Positions 1-8,573 are shown, counted from the stretch's first letter. The stretch is 64,000 nucleotides of DNA from Spirosoma profusum (GCF_014699005.1 NZ_JACWZY010000033.1:1-64000); one strand, 5' to 3'. Notes: a model not told the origin generated them from the sequence alone. Numbers and translations are program-made.

Positions 1-84
1 TTTGGCTGAGGCTTTGCCTTTATGTACTTTGGCCAGCAATTCAGCCCGTTCGTGGGGCATCAGATTGAGTCGGAATGCAGTCAT
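1..84 (-). CDS. IS630-like transposase, N-terminal fragment (cut by window edge)
   Basis: The - strand reads 28 codons from an ATG at 84 to the window edge without a stop. The peptide contains LMPHERAELLAKVHKGKASAK, which resembles the N-terminal helix-turn-helix start of IS630-family and related transposases (L-x-P-x-E-R-x-x-L, then KGKxSA). Only the beginning of the gene is present, so neither the DDE catalytic residues nor the far inverted repeat can be checked. No terminal repeat or target duplication was recognised between 85 and 300. The surrounding first kilobase lacks the TACGT pentamer common in the rest of the window, which fits mobile DNA. Confidence 0.55.
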   Translation of the reverse strand, partial: MTAFRLNLMPHERAELLAKVHKGKASAK

Positions 85-304
85 AGCAATGAGGGCATGA
101 AAACTCAAAAGCCAAAATACCTGCCAGGCTAACCTTTAAGCACCACTAGTGATATTTTCGTATTTCCTAGACTGCTACGAAAGCTAGGCTATGTCACATT
201 AAATGCCCGAATTATAAAGCACCCTCCGTCTCAGATAGGAGCGCTTGATGTTAACCGACCGATTAAATTCCTACACGTTGGCAATACTCGTCATAATTCC
301 ACTC

Positions 305-661
305 CTAATTTAAAGAGCGTACAAAAGCCTCTCTAATAAGGTTATCTAAGTCGGGCTCAAAGCGGAGTAAGTTTTCACGCCATTCTGCTGTATAGGCGGC
401 ATACGGATCTAATCCACTTTCTGCTTGCCAGCGCATTTGTCTACCCAATTCTGTCCGATAATTTGTTTTCTCCTCATGGGTCTTTTCTGCGTATCCCCGA
501 GCGATTTCGGTACGCTTAGAACGAAAGTAAGCTTGCGCCCTTTGTTCATAATCCATGAACTCTTGCTTTGAGAGTTTCATCTCCTCCTCATAAGTCAAGA
601 TTTTATAATTGTCGCTATTACCCATTATTGATTGTTGTATAATCTGCTGTATGCTAGCCAA
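305..661 (-). CDS. hypothetical protein, small and charged
   Basis: This is a 118-aa frame of unknown function. It is hydrophilic, rich in Glu, Arg and Lys, has no signal peptide or membrane segment, and is probably mostly helical. The longest frame opens with a TTG at 661. An ATG at 625 (giving MGNSDNYKIL and about 106 aa) is an equally plausible start. It lies alone next to a transposase fragment, in DNA with none of the TACGT/ACGTA pentamers found elsewhere, so it may be cargo or a neighbour of a mobile element. No family was recognised; that it is a real gene is judged only from frame length and composition. Confidence 0.45.
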   Translation of the reverse strand: MASIQQIIQQSIMGNSDNYKILTYEEEMKLSKQEFMDYEQRAQAYFRSKRTEIARGYAEKTHEEKTNYRTELGRQMRWQAESGLDPYAAYTAEWRENLLRFEPDLDNLIREAFVRSLN

Positions 662-970
662 AGTACGAAACTTCAGGCTAATACCGTTTCAGGAAACTGT
701 TAGATTTGATTCTGAGACAAAACCAGGATTTACCAATAACCTTTGTTACTAAAAAACGAGATATTTCAAAGAGTGGCGGGGCGAGCTAAGCATGAATCGC
801 TCCTAACTGAGACGAAGTATTCGCTTCTGAAATGAGGGATTACGGGATGGTAAATTAGACCAATATATCATGAGTTTACTAGAGAGAAATATAGAGTAGT
901 GACCCACAAAAGCCTAGCTTTGTTTAGAATTTAGCACTATTATTGGAAAAATTTTCCCTGTAGCATTAGT
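662..970. other. intergenic, no gene seen
   Basis: This 309-bp gap has stops in all frames and no convincing promoter, terminator or RNA gene. A run of A and T precedes the GTG start at 971. It shares the absence of TACGT/ACGTA with the DNA to its left. Confidence 0.4.
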
Positions 971-1510
971 GTGAAGAAGGCGATATCGATTGGTTTATTT
1001 GGCTTACTCCTGCATCACATTCTGGCGTATGTGCTGGTAGGTGTAGGTGTGTGGTGGCAGGCTGAACACGATCTTTCGCAACGACTACAGGTATACCGCT
1101 CTGTCGATAGTATTGTTGAGTTCCAGATTCCGCTTAAAGACAAACCTGATGCCAATTCGATCACTCGCACTACGTCGGATGGATTTACGTATCGAGGGCA
1201 GTATTATTCGGTAGTGAGTATGAATATTCAGGGTGATACGTTGTATATCGCCGGACTTCAAACGGACAGTAATTCGTTCTGGCAGAGCGATTTGTTATCG
1301 TTTATGCAAAAGCACGTAACTGGCACGAGCGACTCCCCTAAGAAAGCCAATACGTTGCTGAAATTTTTACTGAAAGAGTATTCTCCTACTCCACGCGTTG
1401 CCTTCTGTTTCCATTCGCCCAGTTGGCATAACGACATTCGGATTCCCGAAAAACCGTTCCTGCTTCATCAACTAGCCTTGCGGATTTCATCGCCACCACC
1501 CGAAGTCTGA
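971..1510 (+). CDS. hypothetical membrane-anchored protein
   Basis: This 179-aa protein starts with GTG. The start is supported because it gives a positively charged N-terminus (MKKA) followed directly by a hydrophobic segment at about residues 4-28, a signal anchor or signal peptide. The rest is hydrophilic with beta-like stretches and would lie outside the inner membrane. I do not recognise the family. It is the first gene of the window carrying the TACGT pentamers typical of this genome. It is followed by a gene-free stretch and then the CMD/TonB set; no functional link is evident. Confidence 0.6.
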   Translation: MKKAISIGLFGLLLHHILAYVLVGVGVWWQAEHDLSQRLQVYRSVDSIVEFQIPLKDKPDANSITRTTSDGFTYRGQYYSVVSMNIQGDTLYIAGLQTDSNSFWQSDLLSFMQKHVTGTSDSPKKANTLLKFLLKEYSPTPRVAFCFHSPSWHNDIRIPEKPFLLHQLALRISSPPPEV

Positions 1511-1851
1511 CGCGGATTTCCTGTTCGTTTTGTGCTACCCGAATCAGTCGCTAAATGGCGTCAGAACGTATTGTCGTAACTGTATTTGTAACGACAGATT
1601 CACTATGACACACAAACTGCTGCCGTAGTTAGTTGTTTCGCCGTACTTGCCTGATAACGAACAGTACTCCCATTTGCCAAATTCCAATTTTCTGTTCGAG
1701 ACGAACGATTTCAGAAATCGCTCTGGCTGTTTGCTGTGCGCTATACTGGTGCCTGGAAAGAACGTACCATCCATTATTGACAACGAACTTATTAGTCATT
1801 AATCGCTACCAGACGTAGCAGCCTGTGACTAACTCAACAACGCATTACATC
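1511..1851. other. intergenic, no supported gene
   Basis: This 341-bp gap holds two overlapping short frames on opposite strands (about 61 and 79 codons), neither with recognisable composition. A third reading frame ending at the TAA at about 1800 stays open for about 60 codons after an internal stop, so a decayed gene is possible but cannot be named. The region should contain the promoter of the CMD gene at 1852; no clear TAnnTTTG box was found. Confidence 0.35.
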
Positions 1852-2427
1852 ATGCCACATATTCCTTTACCGGAACATTTGCCGGGTATTACGGGCTTGC
1901 TCGAATACCGGCTCGATACGGCTATGCCGATTCGGGAACTGACCCAATTATTACTACGTGGTGAATCGACACTGACGCAGGGCGAACGCGAATTAATTGC
2001 CGCTCTGGTGTCGTCGCGCAACAAGACCAACTTTTGCAATGCCGCCCATACGAAAGCTGCCGATTTGCTGCTGGGTGAAGACCAAACAGCTGCTGCGGTA
2101 AAGGCCGACATCGAAACGGCTCCGGTGAGCGAGAAGATGAAAGCACTGCTGCAAATTGCCGCTCAGACCCAGAAATCCGGTCGTGCTGTTACCTCAGAAG
2201 CCGTTGCCCGTGCTCATGCCGCTGGTGCCACCGACCGCGAAATTCATGATACGGTATTGATTGCGGCTCTGTTTTGTCTGTACAACAAATACGTAGATGG
2301 CATGGCTACCGTAACGCCTACAGATCCGGCCTACTACGACACGCTGGGCGACCGTATTGTGAACCGGGGTTATAACCGTCCACCGGGAGGCCATCCAGTA
2401 CCGAAAACCGTAACAACTAACTCATAA
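1852..2427 (+). CDS. carboxymuconolactone decarboxylase (AhpD-fold) family protein, copy 1, lacking the first active-site Cys
   Basis: This 191-aa member of the CMD family has the all-helical AhpD-like fold, whose members include peroxidases and decarboxylases. The frame is open from a GTG at 1825, but ATG 1852 is preferred because all three paralogues here begin MPHI. Family landmarks are GEREL at about 44-48 and the segment equivalent to CxxCxxxH. In this copy the first Cys is replaced by Thr59, leaving C62 and H66. The conserved HDTVLIAA and NKYVDGMA motifs follow. Without a CxxC pair, thiol peroxidase chemistry is unlikely by the known mechanism, so the protein may have another activity or act as a partner of the copy at 7267. 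It heads a + strand set with a TonB receptor and an MFS transporter. Confidence 0.85.
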   Translation: MPHIPLPEHLPGITGLLEYRLDTAMPIRELTQLLLRGESTLTQGERELIAALVSSRNKTNFCNAAHTKAADLLLGEDQTAAAVKADIETAPVSEKMKALLQIAAQTQKSGRAVTSEAVARAHAAGATDREIHDTVLIAALFCLYNKYVDGMATVTPTDPAYYDTLGDRIVNRGYNRPPGGHPVPKTVTTNS

Positions 2428-2522
2428 TCAAATTTCTACGTAGCACCCTGGTCTTTTCTGACACGTTCATTACGTTCTGGGAAGGCCTTAAGTTGCGTAT
2501 ACATCACTAAGCATTTCAACTC

Positions 2523-5300
2523 ATGAATATAAAGAAGCACACCTTGCTTTACGCATGGTTTTGGCTCATTAGTACCCTAACAATGGCTCAGTCGGTAAAC
2601 GTTACCGGGTCGGTCATGGACCCCGTTACGCACAAACCACTCGTTGGAGCGGCCATTACTGTAAAAGGTCAAACGTCGGGCACTGTTACGGACAACAATG
2701 GTAAATTCAGCCTTCCGACAAATCGAAAAGGGCCGCTTACGCTACGTATCTCGATGGTTGGCTTTGAGCCGCAAACGGTTTCCATAACCGATTCCTCCCA
2801 ACCGCTAATGATTCACCTTAACCCGTCTACCAGCGAATTGGATGAAGTAGTTGTAGGTGCGTCCCGCGTCGAGGAACGCTTAGTCAGAGCGCCGGTGACG
2901 ATTGAGAAAATGGACGCCCGAACCATTCGCGAAACTCCATCTGCTACGTTCTACGAGGGAATTAATAACCTTAAGGGCGTCGATATGGTGACGAGCGGCC
3001 TGACGTATCGGCAAATTAACACAAGGGGTTTTGCCAGTACGGGAAACAGCCGCTTTCTGCAACTCATCGACGGTGTAGATAACCAGCCTGCCGGATTCGG
3101 ATTTTCGGTAGGGAATATGTTCGGCCTGAGCGATTTAGATGCTGAAAGTGTGGAACTCGTACCCGGTGCGGCTTCGGCGCTGTATGGGCCAGCGGCTTTC
3201 AATGGCGCGTTGCTGATGACCAGTAAAGACCCGTTTACGTATCAGGGCTTGAGTGTCCAGGCTAAAGTGGGTGTGAATCACCTCGGCGATCCGAATACAG
3301 GAGCAGCCATCTATAACGATCATGCTATTCGTTACGCCAAAGCGTTCAATAACAAATTTGCTTTTAAGTTGAATGCTTCCTATATGTGGGGGCTCGACTG
3401 GTTTGCCACTGATTATACCGATGTAAACCAATCTACCCCGTCTGAGCAGCGTGGTGCACAAAACCCAGCCAGAAACGCACTTAACATTTATGGAGATGAA
3501 GTAGTCAGAACACTAACAGGACCAGGTCAAGTGTCGCGAACGGGGTACATAGAGAAAGATTTGACGGATTACAACGTGTATAGCCTGAAACTAAACGGTG
3601 CGCTTCATTACCGAATTACGCCAAAACTGGAAGCTATTTACTCGTATAACTTTGCCAAAGGAACCGCCAATTACACGGGTTCTAACCGATTCTCTGTCAA
3701 TGGCTTTTCGCTCATTCAACACCGAGTGGAGTTACGGGGGAAACAGTTTTTCGTGCGCTGGTATAGCAACGCTGAAGACTCGCACGATTCCTTTAATACA
3801 CGGTCGTTGGGGCAACAGATCAACCGGACGTGGGTACGTGACCTGAATGGCAACGTAGTAACACCCGATAAAGCCGATGATACGTGGTTCGCCCGGTACA
3901 CGGCTGCCTATGGTGGCACTATTCCGAATGTGAGCGGTAATGATCAAACAGCCGCCCGCAACTTCGCCGATCAGGGACGATTGCTTCCCGGTACGGCCGA
4001 ATACGAAGCCCAAAAACAACGGTTAATAACTGTTCAGGGGCTGGCCGGTGCGGGTATTCTGAGCCAGACCAGCATGTGGCACGCCGACGGGCAATACAAC
4101 CTGACGTCGGCGCTCAACAACGTAGCAGAAGTGCTGGTTGGCGGAAATTACCGGCAGTATAGCCTGTTTACCAACGGTACGTTATTCGACGATAAGGGCG
4201 GGCGGATTCTTTATTACGAATACGGTGCGTTTGCCCAAATCAGTAAATCGCTGCTGGCTGACAAACTAAAATTAACGGTTTCGGGGCGGTACGATAAAAA
4301 CCAGAACTTCGCCGGTTATTTTACGCCACGTGCTTCTGCCGTGTTTTCAGCCACCGATCGGCATCATTTCCGGGCGAGCTACCAGACGGGTTTCCGAAAT
4401 CCAACTCCTTCCGATCAGTTCATCAAACTCAATGTGGGGCCCATCACAATTTTGGGTGGAGCGCCCAGCAACAGCGCGGGTATGAACGTGTATGAAAATT
4501 CGTATACAGCGGCCAGTGTGAATCAGTTTGGAGCCGGTTTTGGAGCCGATGTGAACAAGGTGGGACCACAACAGGCGGTGATGAACAATAAAGACAAATT
4601 GCAGAAATCGAACGTACCCTACATTGCGCCCGAACGGGTCAATAGCTTTGAAATCGGTTATCGGGGTATTCTCAGCAGCAACCTGTCGGTCGATGCAAAC
4701 TACTATTATGGCGTTTACAATAACTTCATTCTCAATACAGTTGTGCTACGTCCGCAAAGTCCGGTACTTGGGTCAGATGGTAAGCCTAATCCGGCAGCCG
4801 CGCAGGATATTCTGAGTGGTCGGGTACAGGCGTTCCAGCTTTATAGTAACGCCCCCGACAAAGTATCGGCACAGGGCGCAACGCTCGGTCTAATGTATCG
4901 TACATCAGGCGGTTACCAGATCGGTGCCAACGGTACGTGGTCGTCATTCGATATACGTAACGCCGATCCTAATAACATAGCGGCTTTCAATACACCCCGT
5001 CTCAAGTCGAACGTAACGATCGGTCACCGCAACATCGCGCCGAATATTGGTTTCAACGTAGCGTGGCACTGGCAGGAAAGCTTCGACTGGGTAGGGTCGT
5101 TCAACGCGCTTATTCCCGGACGTGTACCGGCCTATCACTTGCTCGATGCGCAGGTTAACTACCGGATACCGTCAATTAAAACAGTACTGAAACTCGGCGC
5201 TAACAACGTAACGAATCAGTACGTAGTGCAGTCATACGGCTCTCCAGCAGTGGGTGGACTTTACTACGTATCGCTGGTGTTTGATCAGGGACTTAAATAA
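2523..5300 (+). CDS. TonB-dependent outer-membrane receptor with carboxypeptidase-regulatory-like domain
   Basis: This 925-aa outer-membrane receptor has a signal peptide at 1-22 (ends TMAQ), a CarboxypepD_reg-like domain at about 25-110 (GSVMDP...PLVGA, GTVTDNNGKF), a plug at about 120-235 (INTRGF, ASALYGP) and a beta-barrel to the C-terminus, ending in an aromatic strand near YYVSLVFDQ. It would take up a ligand too large for porins, powered by TonB/ExbBD. It is not a SusC protein in the strict sense, since no SusD partner lies next to it. Neighbours are CMD-fold enzymes and an MFS permease, suggesting uptake across both membranes followed by enzymatic handling of one compound. The ligand is unknown. 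Confidence 0.9.
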   Translation: MNIKKHTLLYAWFWLISTLTMAQSVNVTGSVMDPVTHKPLVGAAITVKGQTSGTVTDNNGKFSLPTNRKGPLTLRISMVGFEPQTVSITDSSQPLMIHLNPSTSELDEVVVGASRVEERLVRAPVTIEKMDARTIRETPSATFYEGINNLKGVDMVTSGLTYRQINTRGFASTGNSRFLQLIDGVDNQPAGFGFSVGNMFGLSDLDAESVELVPGAASALYGPAAFNGALLMTSKDPFTYQGLSVQAKVGVNHLGDPNTGAAIYNDHAIRYAKAFNNKFAFKLNASYMWGLDWFATDYTDVNQSTPSEQRGAQNPARNALNIYGDEVVRTLTGPGQVSRTGYIEKDLTDYNVYSLKLNGALHYRITPKLEAIYSYNFAKGTANYTGSNRFSVNGFSLIQHRVELRGKQFFVRWYSNAEDSHDSFNTRSLGQQINRTWVRDLNGNVVTPDKADDTWFARYTAAYGGTIPNVSGNDQTAARNFADQGRLLPGTAEYEAQKQRLITVQGLAGAGILSQTSMWHADGQYNLTSALNNVAEVLVGGNYRQYSLFTNGTLFDDKGGRILYYEYGAFAQISKSLLADKLKLTVSGRYDKNQNFAGYFTPRASAVFSATDRHHFRASYQTGFRNPTPSDQFIKLNVGPITILGGAPSNSAGMNVYENSYTAASVNQFGAGFGADVNKVGPQQAVMNNKDKLQKSNVPYIAPERVNSFEIGYRGILSSNLSVDANYYYGVYNNFILNTVVLRPQSPVLGSDGKPNPAAAQDILSGRVQAFQLYSNAPDKVSAQGATLGLMYRTSGGYQIGANGTWSSFDIRNADPNNIAAFNTPRLKSNVTIGHRNIAPNIGFNVAWHWQESFDWVGSFNALIPGRVPAYHLLDAQVNYRIPSIKTVLKLGANNVTNQYVVQSYGSPAVGGLYYVSLVFDQGLK

Positions 5301-5301
5301 T

Positions 5302-5397
5302 GAGCGAAAAAGTGAATGAACGAAAGACCGGGCTGGCGCATCAGCGAAACTATCCGACAGTCGCTCATCCACTCTTTCACGCTCTCACTCTTTCGCT
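5302..5397. repeat. inverted repeat filling the TonB receptor-MFS gap (family I)
   Basis: Imperfect arms built from GAGCGAAA/AGTGA-type units (left about 5302-5328, right about 5371-5397) face each other across about 42 bp. The element starts 2 bp after the receptor stop codon and ends 2 bp before the MFS ATG. Related elements lie at 8726-8814 and 30190-30297. The transcript would form a long hairpin between two cotranscribed genes. Confidence 0.7.
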
Positions 5398-5399
5398 AT

Positions 5400-6620
5400 A
5401 TGGAAACAACTATAACCAAACCAGAAACGCTACGTGCCGACTGGATCGCCTTTAGTTTGTGCTCACTCTCGTATTTGCTGGGCGGCACGGCTTCTACGCT
5501 CATGGCTACGTTCCTGCCGGTCGCCATACCGGAGTTACTCGGTAAATCGGTTTCCGAAACGCAATTGGGCGATGTAGGAGCCTATATCAGTGCTGCTTTC
5601 TTGTACGGCTGGATGGCTGGTGGGCTCCTGTTCGGGATGGTTGGCGATCGGATAGGCCGGACGCGGGCGGTCGCGTTCGTTACGTTCCTATACGGTGTGG
5701 CTATGCTGTTCACGGTTTTTGCGCCCAACTGGCCGATGCTGCTCCTCTATCGGTTCCTGACGGGGGCAGGAGTTGGCGGAGTGTTACTGCTCACGACGGT
5801 GTATCTGTCGGAAATATGGCCCGAAAAAAGCCGTCCAGTGGTGCTGGGTATCCTGGCCGTTATGTTTCCGGTGGGCATTGTGGCTACCGGTGGCCTTAAC
5901 GCGGGATTGGTTCCCTGGCGGCAGGCGTTCTGGCTGGGCCTGATTCCCGTTGTGGTAGCGATTCTGATGATTTTTCGTCTGCCCGAATCGGCCAATTGGG
6001 CGCGTTTACGACAGCAACCGCAGTCCGGAAAAGCTTGGTCTCCTACCGACCAGGCCAATCTTCTAACGGGCGTATTAATCTTCGGTACGGTACTGATTGG
6101 GTTGTGGGGTACGTTTTCCTGGATTCCGACCTGGGTGCAATCGCTGCTGCCAGCCGGTCAGGCGGGCGGAAAAGAGCGAGGGTTGACCATGATGCTGCTT
6201 GGTATGGGTGGCATTATTGGCGGCATGTTATCGGGTGTGCTGATTGGGAAGCTCGGTTCGCGTAAAACGCTTTTGTTAACCTTTGCGGGCTGTGCGGGCG
6301 GCTGTGCGCTGCTGTTTCTGTCGAACCGGCAGTTTTCGCCGATTATATATGCCGAAACCGCGCTCGTAGCTTTGTTTTTTGGAATTAGTCAGGGTGCGTT
6401 GTCGAGCATTATTCCCGAGTTATTCCCGGTTCGAATTCGTGCGACGGCAGTTGGCATCAGCTTCAATATTGGCCGTTTTTTTACGGCTACAGCGGTGTTT
6501 TTTGTCGGTACGATGGTCGCTGGATTAGGTGGTTTCGGTAATGCGTTACTGGTGTTTTCCGTAGCATTCCTGATCGCCGGGTTCGCTGTTTTTGTCCGAT
6601 ACAGACCCGCTTCTCATTAA
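5400..6620 (+). CDS. MFS transporter (12-TM, aromatic-acid/metabolite:H+ symporter type)
   Basis: This 406-aa inner-membrane permease is of the major facilitator superfamily. The frame is open from 5316, but that stretch lies inside an inverted repeat, so ATG 5400 (METTITKPET) is chosen. Signature motifs are GDRIGRTRAV in the loop between TM2 and TM3, the repeated motif GKLGSRKT in the C-terminal half, and PESANW after TM6, as in sugar and aromatic-acid transporters. Twelve hydrophobic segments can be traced. Its place between a TonB receptor and CMD-family enzymes suggests that it imports (or exports) the compound the set handles, but the substrate cannot be read from the sequence. Confidence 0.87.
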   Translation: METTITKPETLRADWIAFSLCSLSYLLGGTASTLMATFLPVAIPELLGKSVSETQLGDVGAYISAAFLYGWMAGGLLFGMVGDRIGRTRAVAFVTFLYGVAMLFTVFAPNWPMLLLYRFLTGAGVGGVLLLTTVYLSEIWPEKSRPVVLGILAVMFPVGIVATGGLNAGLVPWRQAFWLGLIPVVVAILMIFRLPESANWARLRQQPQSGKAWSPTDQANLLTGVLIFGTVLIGLWGTFSWIPTWVQSLLPAGQAGGKERGLTMMLLGMGGIIGGMLSGVLIGKLGSRKTLLLTFAGCAGGCALLFLSNRQFSPIIYAETALVALFFGISQGALSSIIPELFPVRIRATAVGISFNIGRFFTATAVFFVGTMVAGLGGFGNALLVFSVAFLIAGFAVFVRYRPASH

Positions 6621-6697
6621 TTAGAGTCCAACGTAGTATTGGATAATTGACGCTACGTTATCAAATTAATCGTTTGTTCTAAATCAGAGAACCACCA

Positions 6698-7252
6698 ATG
6701 CCACATATTCAACTTAATAACGATGCGCCGGGCATTCGTAGCCTGGTTATTTACCGACCCGATACAGGGAAGCCACTTTATGAACTCGCGCAGGCGTTGC
6801 TTCGCGCTGGTTCACCCGATAGTACGCTTTCTGATGCTGAGCGCGAATTGATTGCCGCGTTTGTGTCGAACCAGAACTGCACGGATTTTTGTCGAAATAG
6901 CCACGCAGCCGCATCACGCTATCTTTTTGGCGAACAGGCATCTATCGTTGATCAGACGCTACAAAACCCAGAAACAGCACCGATTTCGACTAAACTTCGC
7001 ACCTTGCTCACGATTGCCGAGCGCGTTACTGCCGATGCCCGCACCGTAACAGACGACGTAGTAGCGACTGCGCGAGCGGAAGGCGCTACCGATGGGGATA
7101 TTCACGACACGGTACTGATTGCGGCTTCCTTTTCGATGTACAACCGCTACGTTGATGGGCTGGCAACGCTTGCTTCCGACGACCCGACCGACTACGTAGC
7201 GATGGGCGAGCGCATGGGAACGCTGGGATACGTAGTACCTAAACCGAACTAA
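6698..7252 (+). CDS. carboxymuconolactone decarboxylase (AhpD-fold) family protein, copy 2, with displaced Cys
   Basis: This 184-aa paralogue of the genes at 1852 and 7267 starts at the shared MPHI. AERELIAAFVS at about 47-57 aligns with the family. The active-site segment reads N-C-T-D-F-C-R-N-S-H: the second Cys (C65) and His (H69) are kept, the usual first Cys position is Thr62, and a Cys sits one residue earlier (C61), giving CxxxC rather than CxxC. The HDTVLIAA and NRYVDGLA blocks are conserved. It is separated from copy 3 by only 14 bp, so the two are surely cotranscribed. Whether the shifted pair is redox-active is unknown. Confidence 0.85.
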   Translation: MPHIQLNNDAPGIRSLVIYRPDTGKPLYELAQALLRAGSPDSTLSDAERELIAAFVSNQNCTDFCRNSHAAASRYLFGEQASIVDQTLQNPETAPISTKLRTLLTIAERVTADARTVTDDVVATARAEGATDGDIHDTVLIAASFSMYNRYVDGLATLASDDPTDYVAMGERMGTLGYVVPKPN

Positions 7253-7266
7253 TCAAAACTGACAGT

Positions 7267-7842
7267 ATGCCACATATTGATTTTGTGCCCGGACTACCGG
7301 GTATTCGCGGACCCATGGCGTTCAGCCCAGAAACGGCCCGTCCACTTAATGAACTCGTCAACGTACTGCTACGTTCCAATGCGAACCATCCTGACTCAAC
7401 GCTCAGCGCAGGCGAACGGGAATTGATTGGTACGTTCGTATCAGCCCGCAACGACTGCTTTTTCTGCCAGACCATTCATGGGGCCGTAGCCAGTCATCAC
7501 CTGGGCGATACCGACTGGTCGCTGGTGCAATCGGTGAAACAGGATTATGCAAATGCTGCTATTTCGGATAAATTAAAAGCATTATTAGCCGTTGCGGGGA
7601 GTGTGCAGCAGGGCGGTAAGCACGTAACAGCCGAGCAGATTGAAAAAGCCCGGTCCGAAGGCGCTACCGACCGCGACATTCACGACACGGTGTTGATTGC
7701 GGCAGCGTTCTGCATGTTCAACCGGTACGTAGATGGCTTAGATACGTGGGCACCAGATAGTTCGGACTTATACCGCTACCGGGCGCAGAAAGTTGCCGAG
7801 TACGGCTACACGCACGAAGATCATTATATGCCACCCGCGTGA
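7267..7842 (+). CDS. carboxymuconolactone decarboxylase / AhpD-like peroxidase-related protein, copy 3, intact CxxCxxxH
   Basis: This 191-aa protein is the only one of the three paralogues with the complete motif C64-F-F-C67-x-x-x-H71, preceded by GERELIG. That motif is the redox centre of AhpD and of peroxidase-related CMD proteins. HDTVLIAAAFCMFNRYVDGL is conserved near 140-160. AhpD-fold proteins oligomerise, so copies 1 and 2 could associate with this one (inference). It is the last gene of the TonB/MFS/CMD set and is followed by an 18-bp inverted repeat at 7858-7915 that could end the transcript. Function is either reduction of a peroxide or thiol-disulfide substrate, or a related lyase reaction. 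Confidence 0.88.
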   Translation: MPHIDFVPGLPGIRGPMAFSPETARPLNELVNVLLRSNANHPDSTLSAGERELIGTFVSARNDCFFCQTIHGAVASHHLGDTDWSLVQSVKQDYANAAISDKLKALLAVAGSVQQGGKHVTAEQIEKARSEGATDRDIHDTVLIAAAFCMFNRYVDGLDTWAPDSSDLYRYRAQKVAEYGYTHEDHYMPPA

Positions 7843-7857
7843 TCCTGTAGCCCGCAT

Positions 7858-7915
7858 CACTAGAACATAGATTTTAAGGATATCCGTAACGATCATAAAA
7901 ATCTATGTTCTAGTG
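7858..7915. repeat. inverted repeat, 18-bp perfect arms
   Basis: Arms CACTAGAACATAGATTTT (7858-7875) and its exact complement (7898-7915) flank a 22-bp loop. The element sits 16 bp after the CMD copy 3 stop and may act as its terminator. The inner sequence (AAGGATATCCGTAACGAT) resembles the AAGGATTTACACGAT core of the 50068-50193 element, suggesting a related repeat family. Confidence 0.75.
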
Positions 7916-7979
7916 GTAAAAACTTTCCTAGTGTGATGAAACGTCCTTTTGTAAAACGGTCTTAGCCCGCTAACGGCTA

Positions 7980-8180
7980 CGTATCGACAACGCCAACCAG
8001 TGGAGTGATAAAGTATTCTCTCCCACGTATCAGCTAAAGTCACTGGCATAAGTGGAGCAGCATATTCAGCAGCATGGTCATTTGCCAGACGTTCCCTCAG
8101 CGGATGAGATAGTGAAAGAAGGAGTGGACTTAATGAAGATGCATGCGCTGCTGTTGCAGAAAGTAGAGGTACAGTATTGA
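7980..8180 (+). pseudogene. remnant of an S74/tail-fibre-type protein C-terminus
   Basis: One frame reads NANQWSDKVFSPTYQLKSLA, a stop (TAA 8049-8051), then VEQHIQQHGHLPDVPSADEI, VKEGVDLMKMHALLLQKVEV and a final TGA at 8178-8180. This is the C-terminal signature of the Bacteroidota tail-fibre/Peptidase_S74-like surface proteins (W-x-D-x-VF-x-x-x-Y-x-L, HLPxVPSAxE, GVDLxxMNAxLLQKVEE). The usual glutamate after SL and the long coiled-coil tail are gone. Everything upstream of about 7980 is missing or unreadable, so this is a decayed fragment rather than a short gene. A hairpin terminator follows at 8215. Confidence 0.75.
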
Positions 8181-8214
8181 ACAACAGAAACGAGCGGATC
8201 GCCAATAGAAGGAG

Positions 8215-8245
8215 AAGGTTGACTACCACGTAGTCAACCTTTTTT
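8215..8245 (+). terminator. Rho-independent terminator
   Basis: A perfect 11-bp stem AAGGTTGACTA (8215-8225) / TAGTCAACCTT (8231-8241) with a 5-nt loop is followed by a T-rich run. It lies 34 bp after the end of the tail-protein remnant and was presumably its terminator. Confidence 0.75.
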
Positions 8246-8264
8246 AGTATTGAGCAATGGCCAA

Positions 8265-8573
8265 TTACCGATTGCGAATTGGAATACCTGATACGTTCGT
8301 TTCGAACGAAACCAGCAACAGATTCAGGCAGGCGTAAAAGAGTGCCGGTACTGCCGGAACGGCCGCTAATAAAACAGCCGATACATGAAAAGTATAAGTG
8401 AAGAGCCAGTAACTGCCTATAATGACACTATATGGCGTTATAATCAGCCCAAACCATCCTAAAATAAAAAACGGGTCGAAAGAAGGGCTGGTTGCCACTG
8501 CTCGAAAGAAAAAATAAACGGCCGCCAGAAACGTAATAATATCAATACCCCAGAAAAACCAAAGAAGTGCCAT
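8265..8573 (-). CDS. small integral membrane protein (hypothetical)
   Basis: This 102-aa very hydrophobic protein has three to four transmembrane segments (about 3-25, 33-52, 58-75 and 78-95). ATG 8573 is preferred to the TTG six bases upstream. It resembles short Bacteroidota proteins sometimes annotated as osmoprotectant transporter permease, but there is no ATP-binding or substrate-binding partner nearby, so no transport function is assigned. It stands alone between a pseudogene and the polysaccharide locus. Confidence 0.6.
   Translation of the reverse strand: MALLWFFWGIDIITFLAAVYFFFRAVATSPSFDPFFILGWFGLIITPYSVIIGSYWLFTYTFHVSAVLLAAVPAVPALFYACLNLLLVSFETNVSGIPIRNR

Noticed and set aside
1544..1818. 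Two short frames on opposite strands between 1544 and 1818
   Set aside because: Short, overlapping and without recognisable features; a third frame has an internal stop, so no gene is called.
5316..5399. Extended N-terminus of the MFS protein
   Set aside because: This stretch is part of a family I inverted repeat; ATG 5400 gives the usual MFS N-terminus.
7903..8229. 108-codon - strand frame
   Set aside because: It lies opposite the tail-protein remnant and a terminator and has an unnatural composition; the + strand reading matches a known C-terminal signature.
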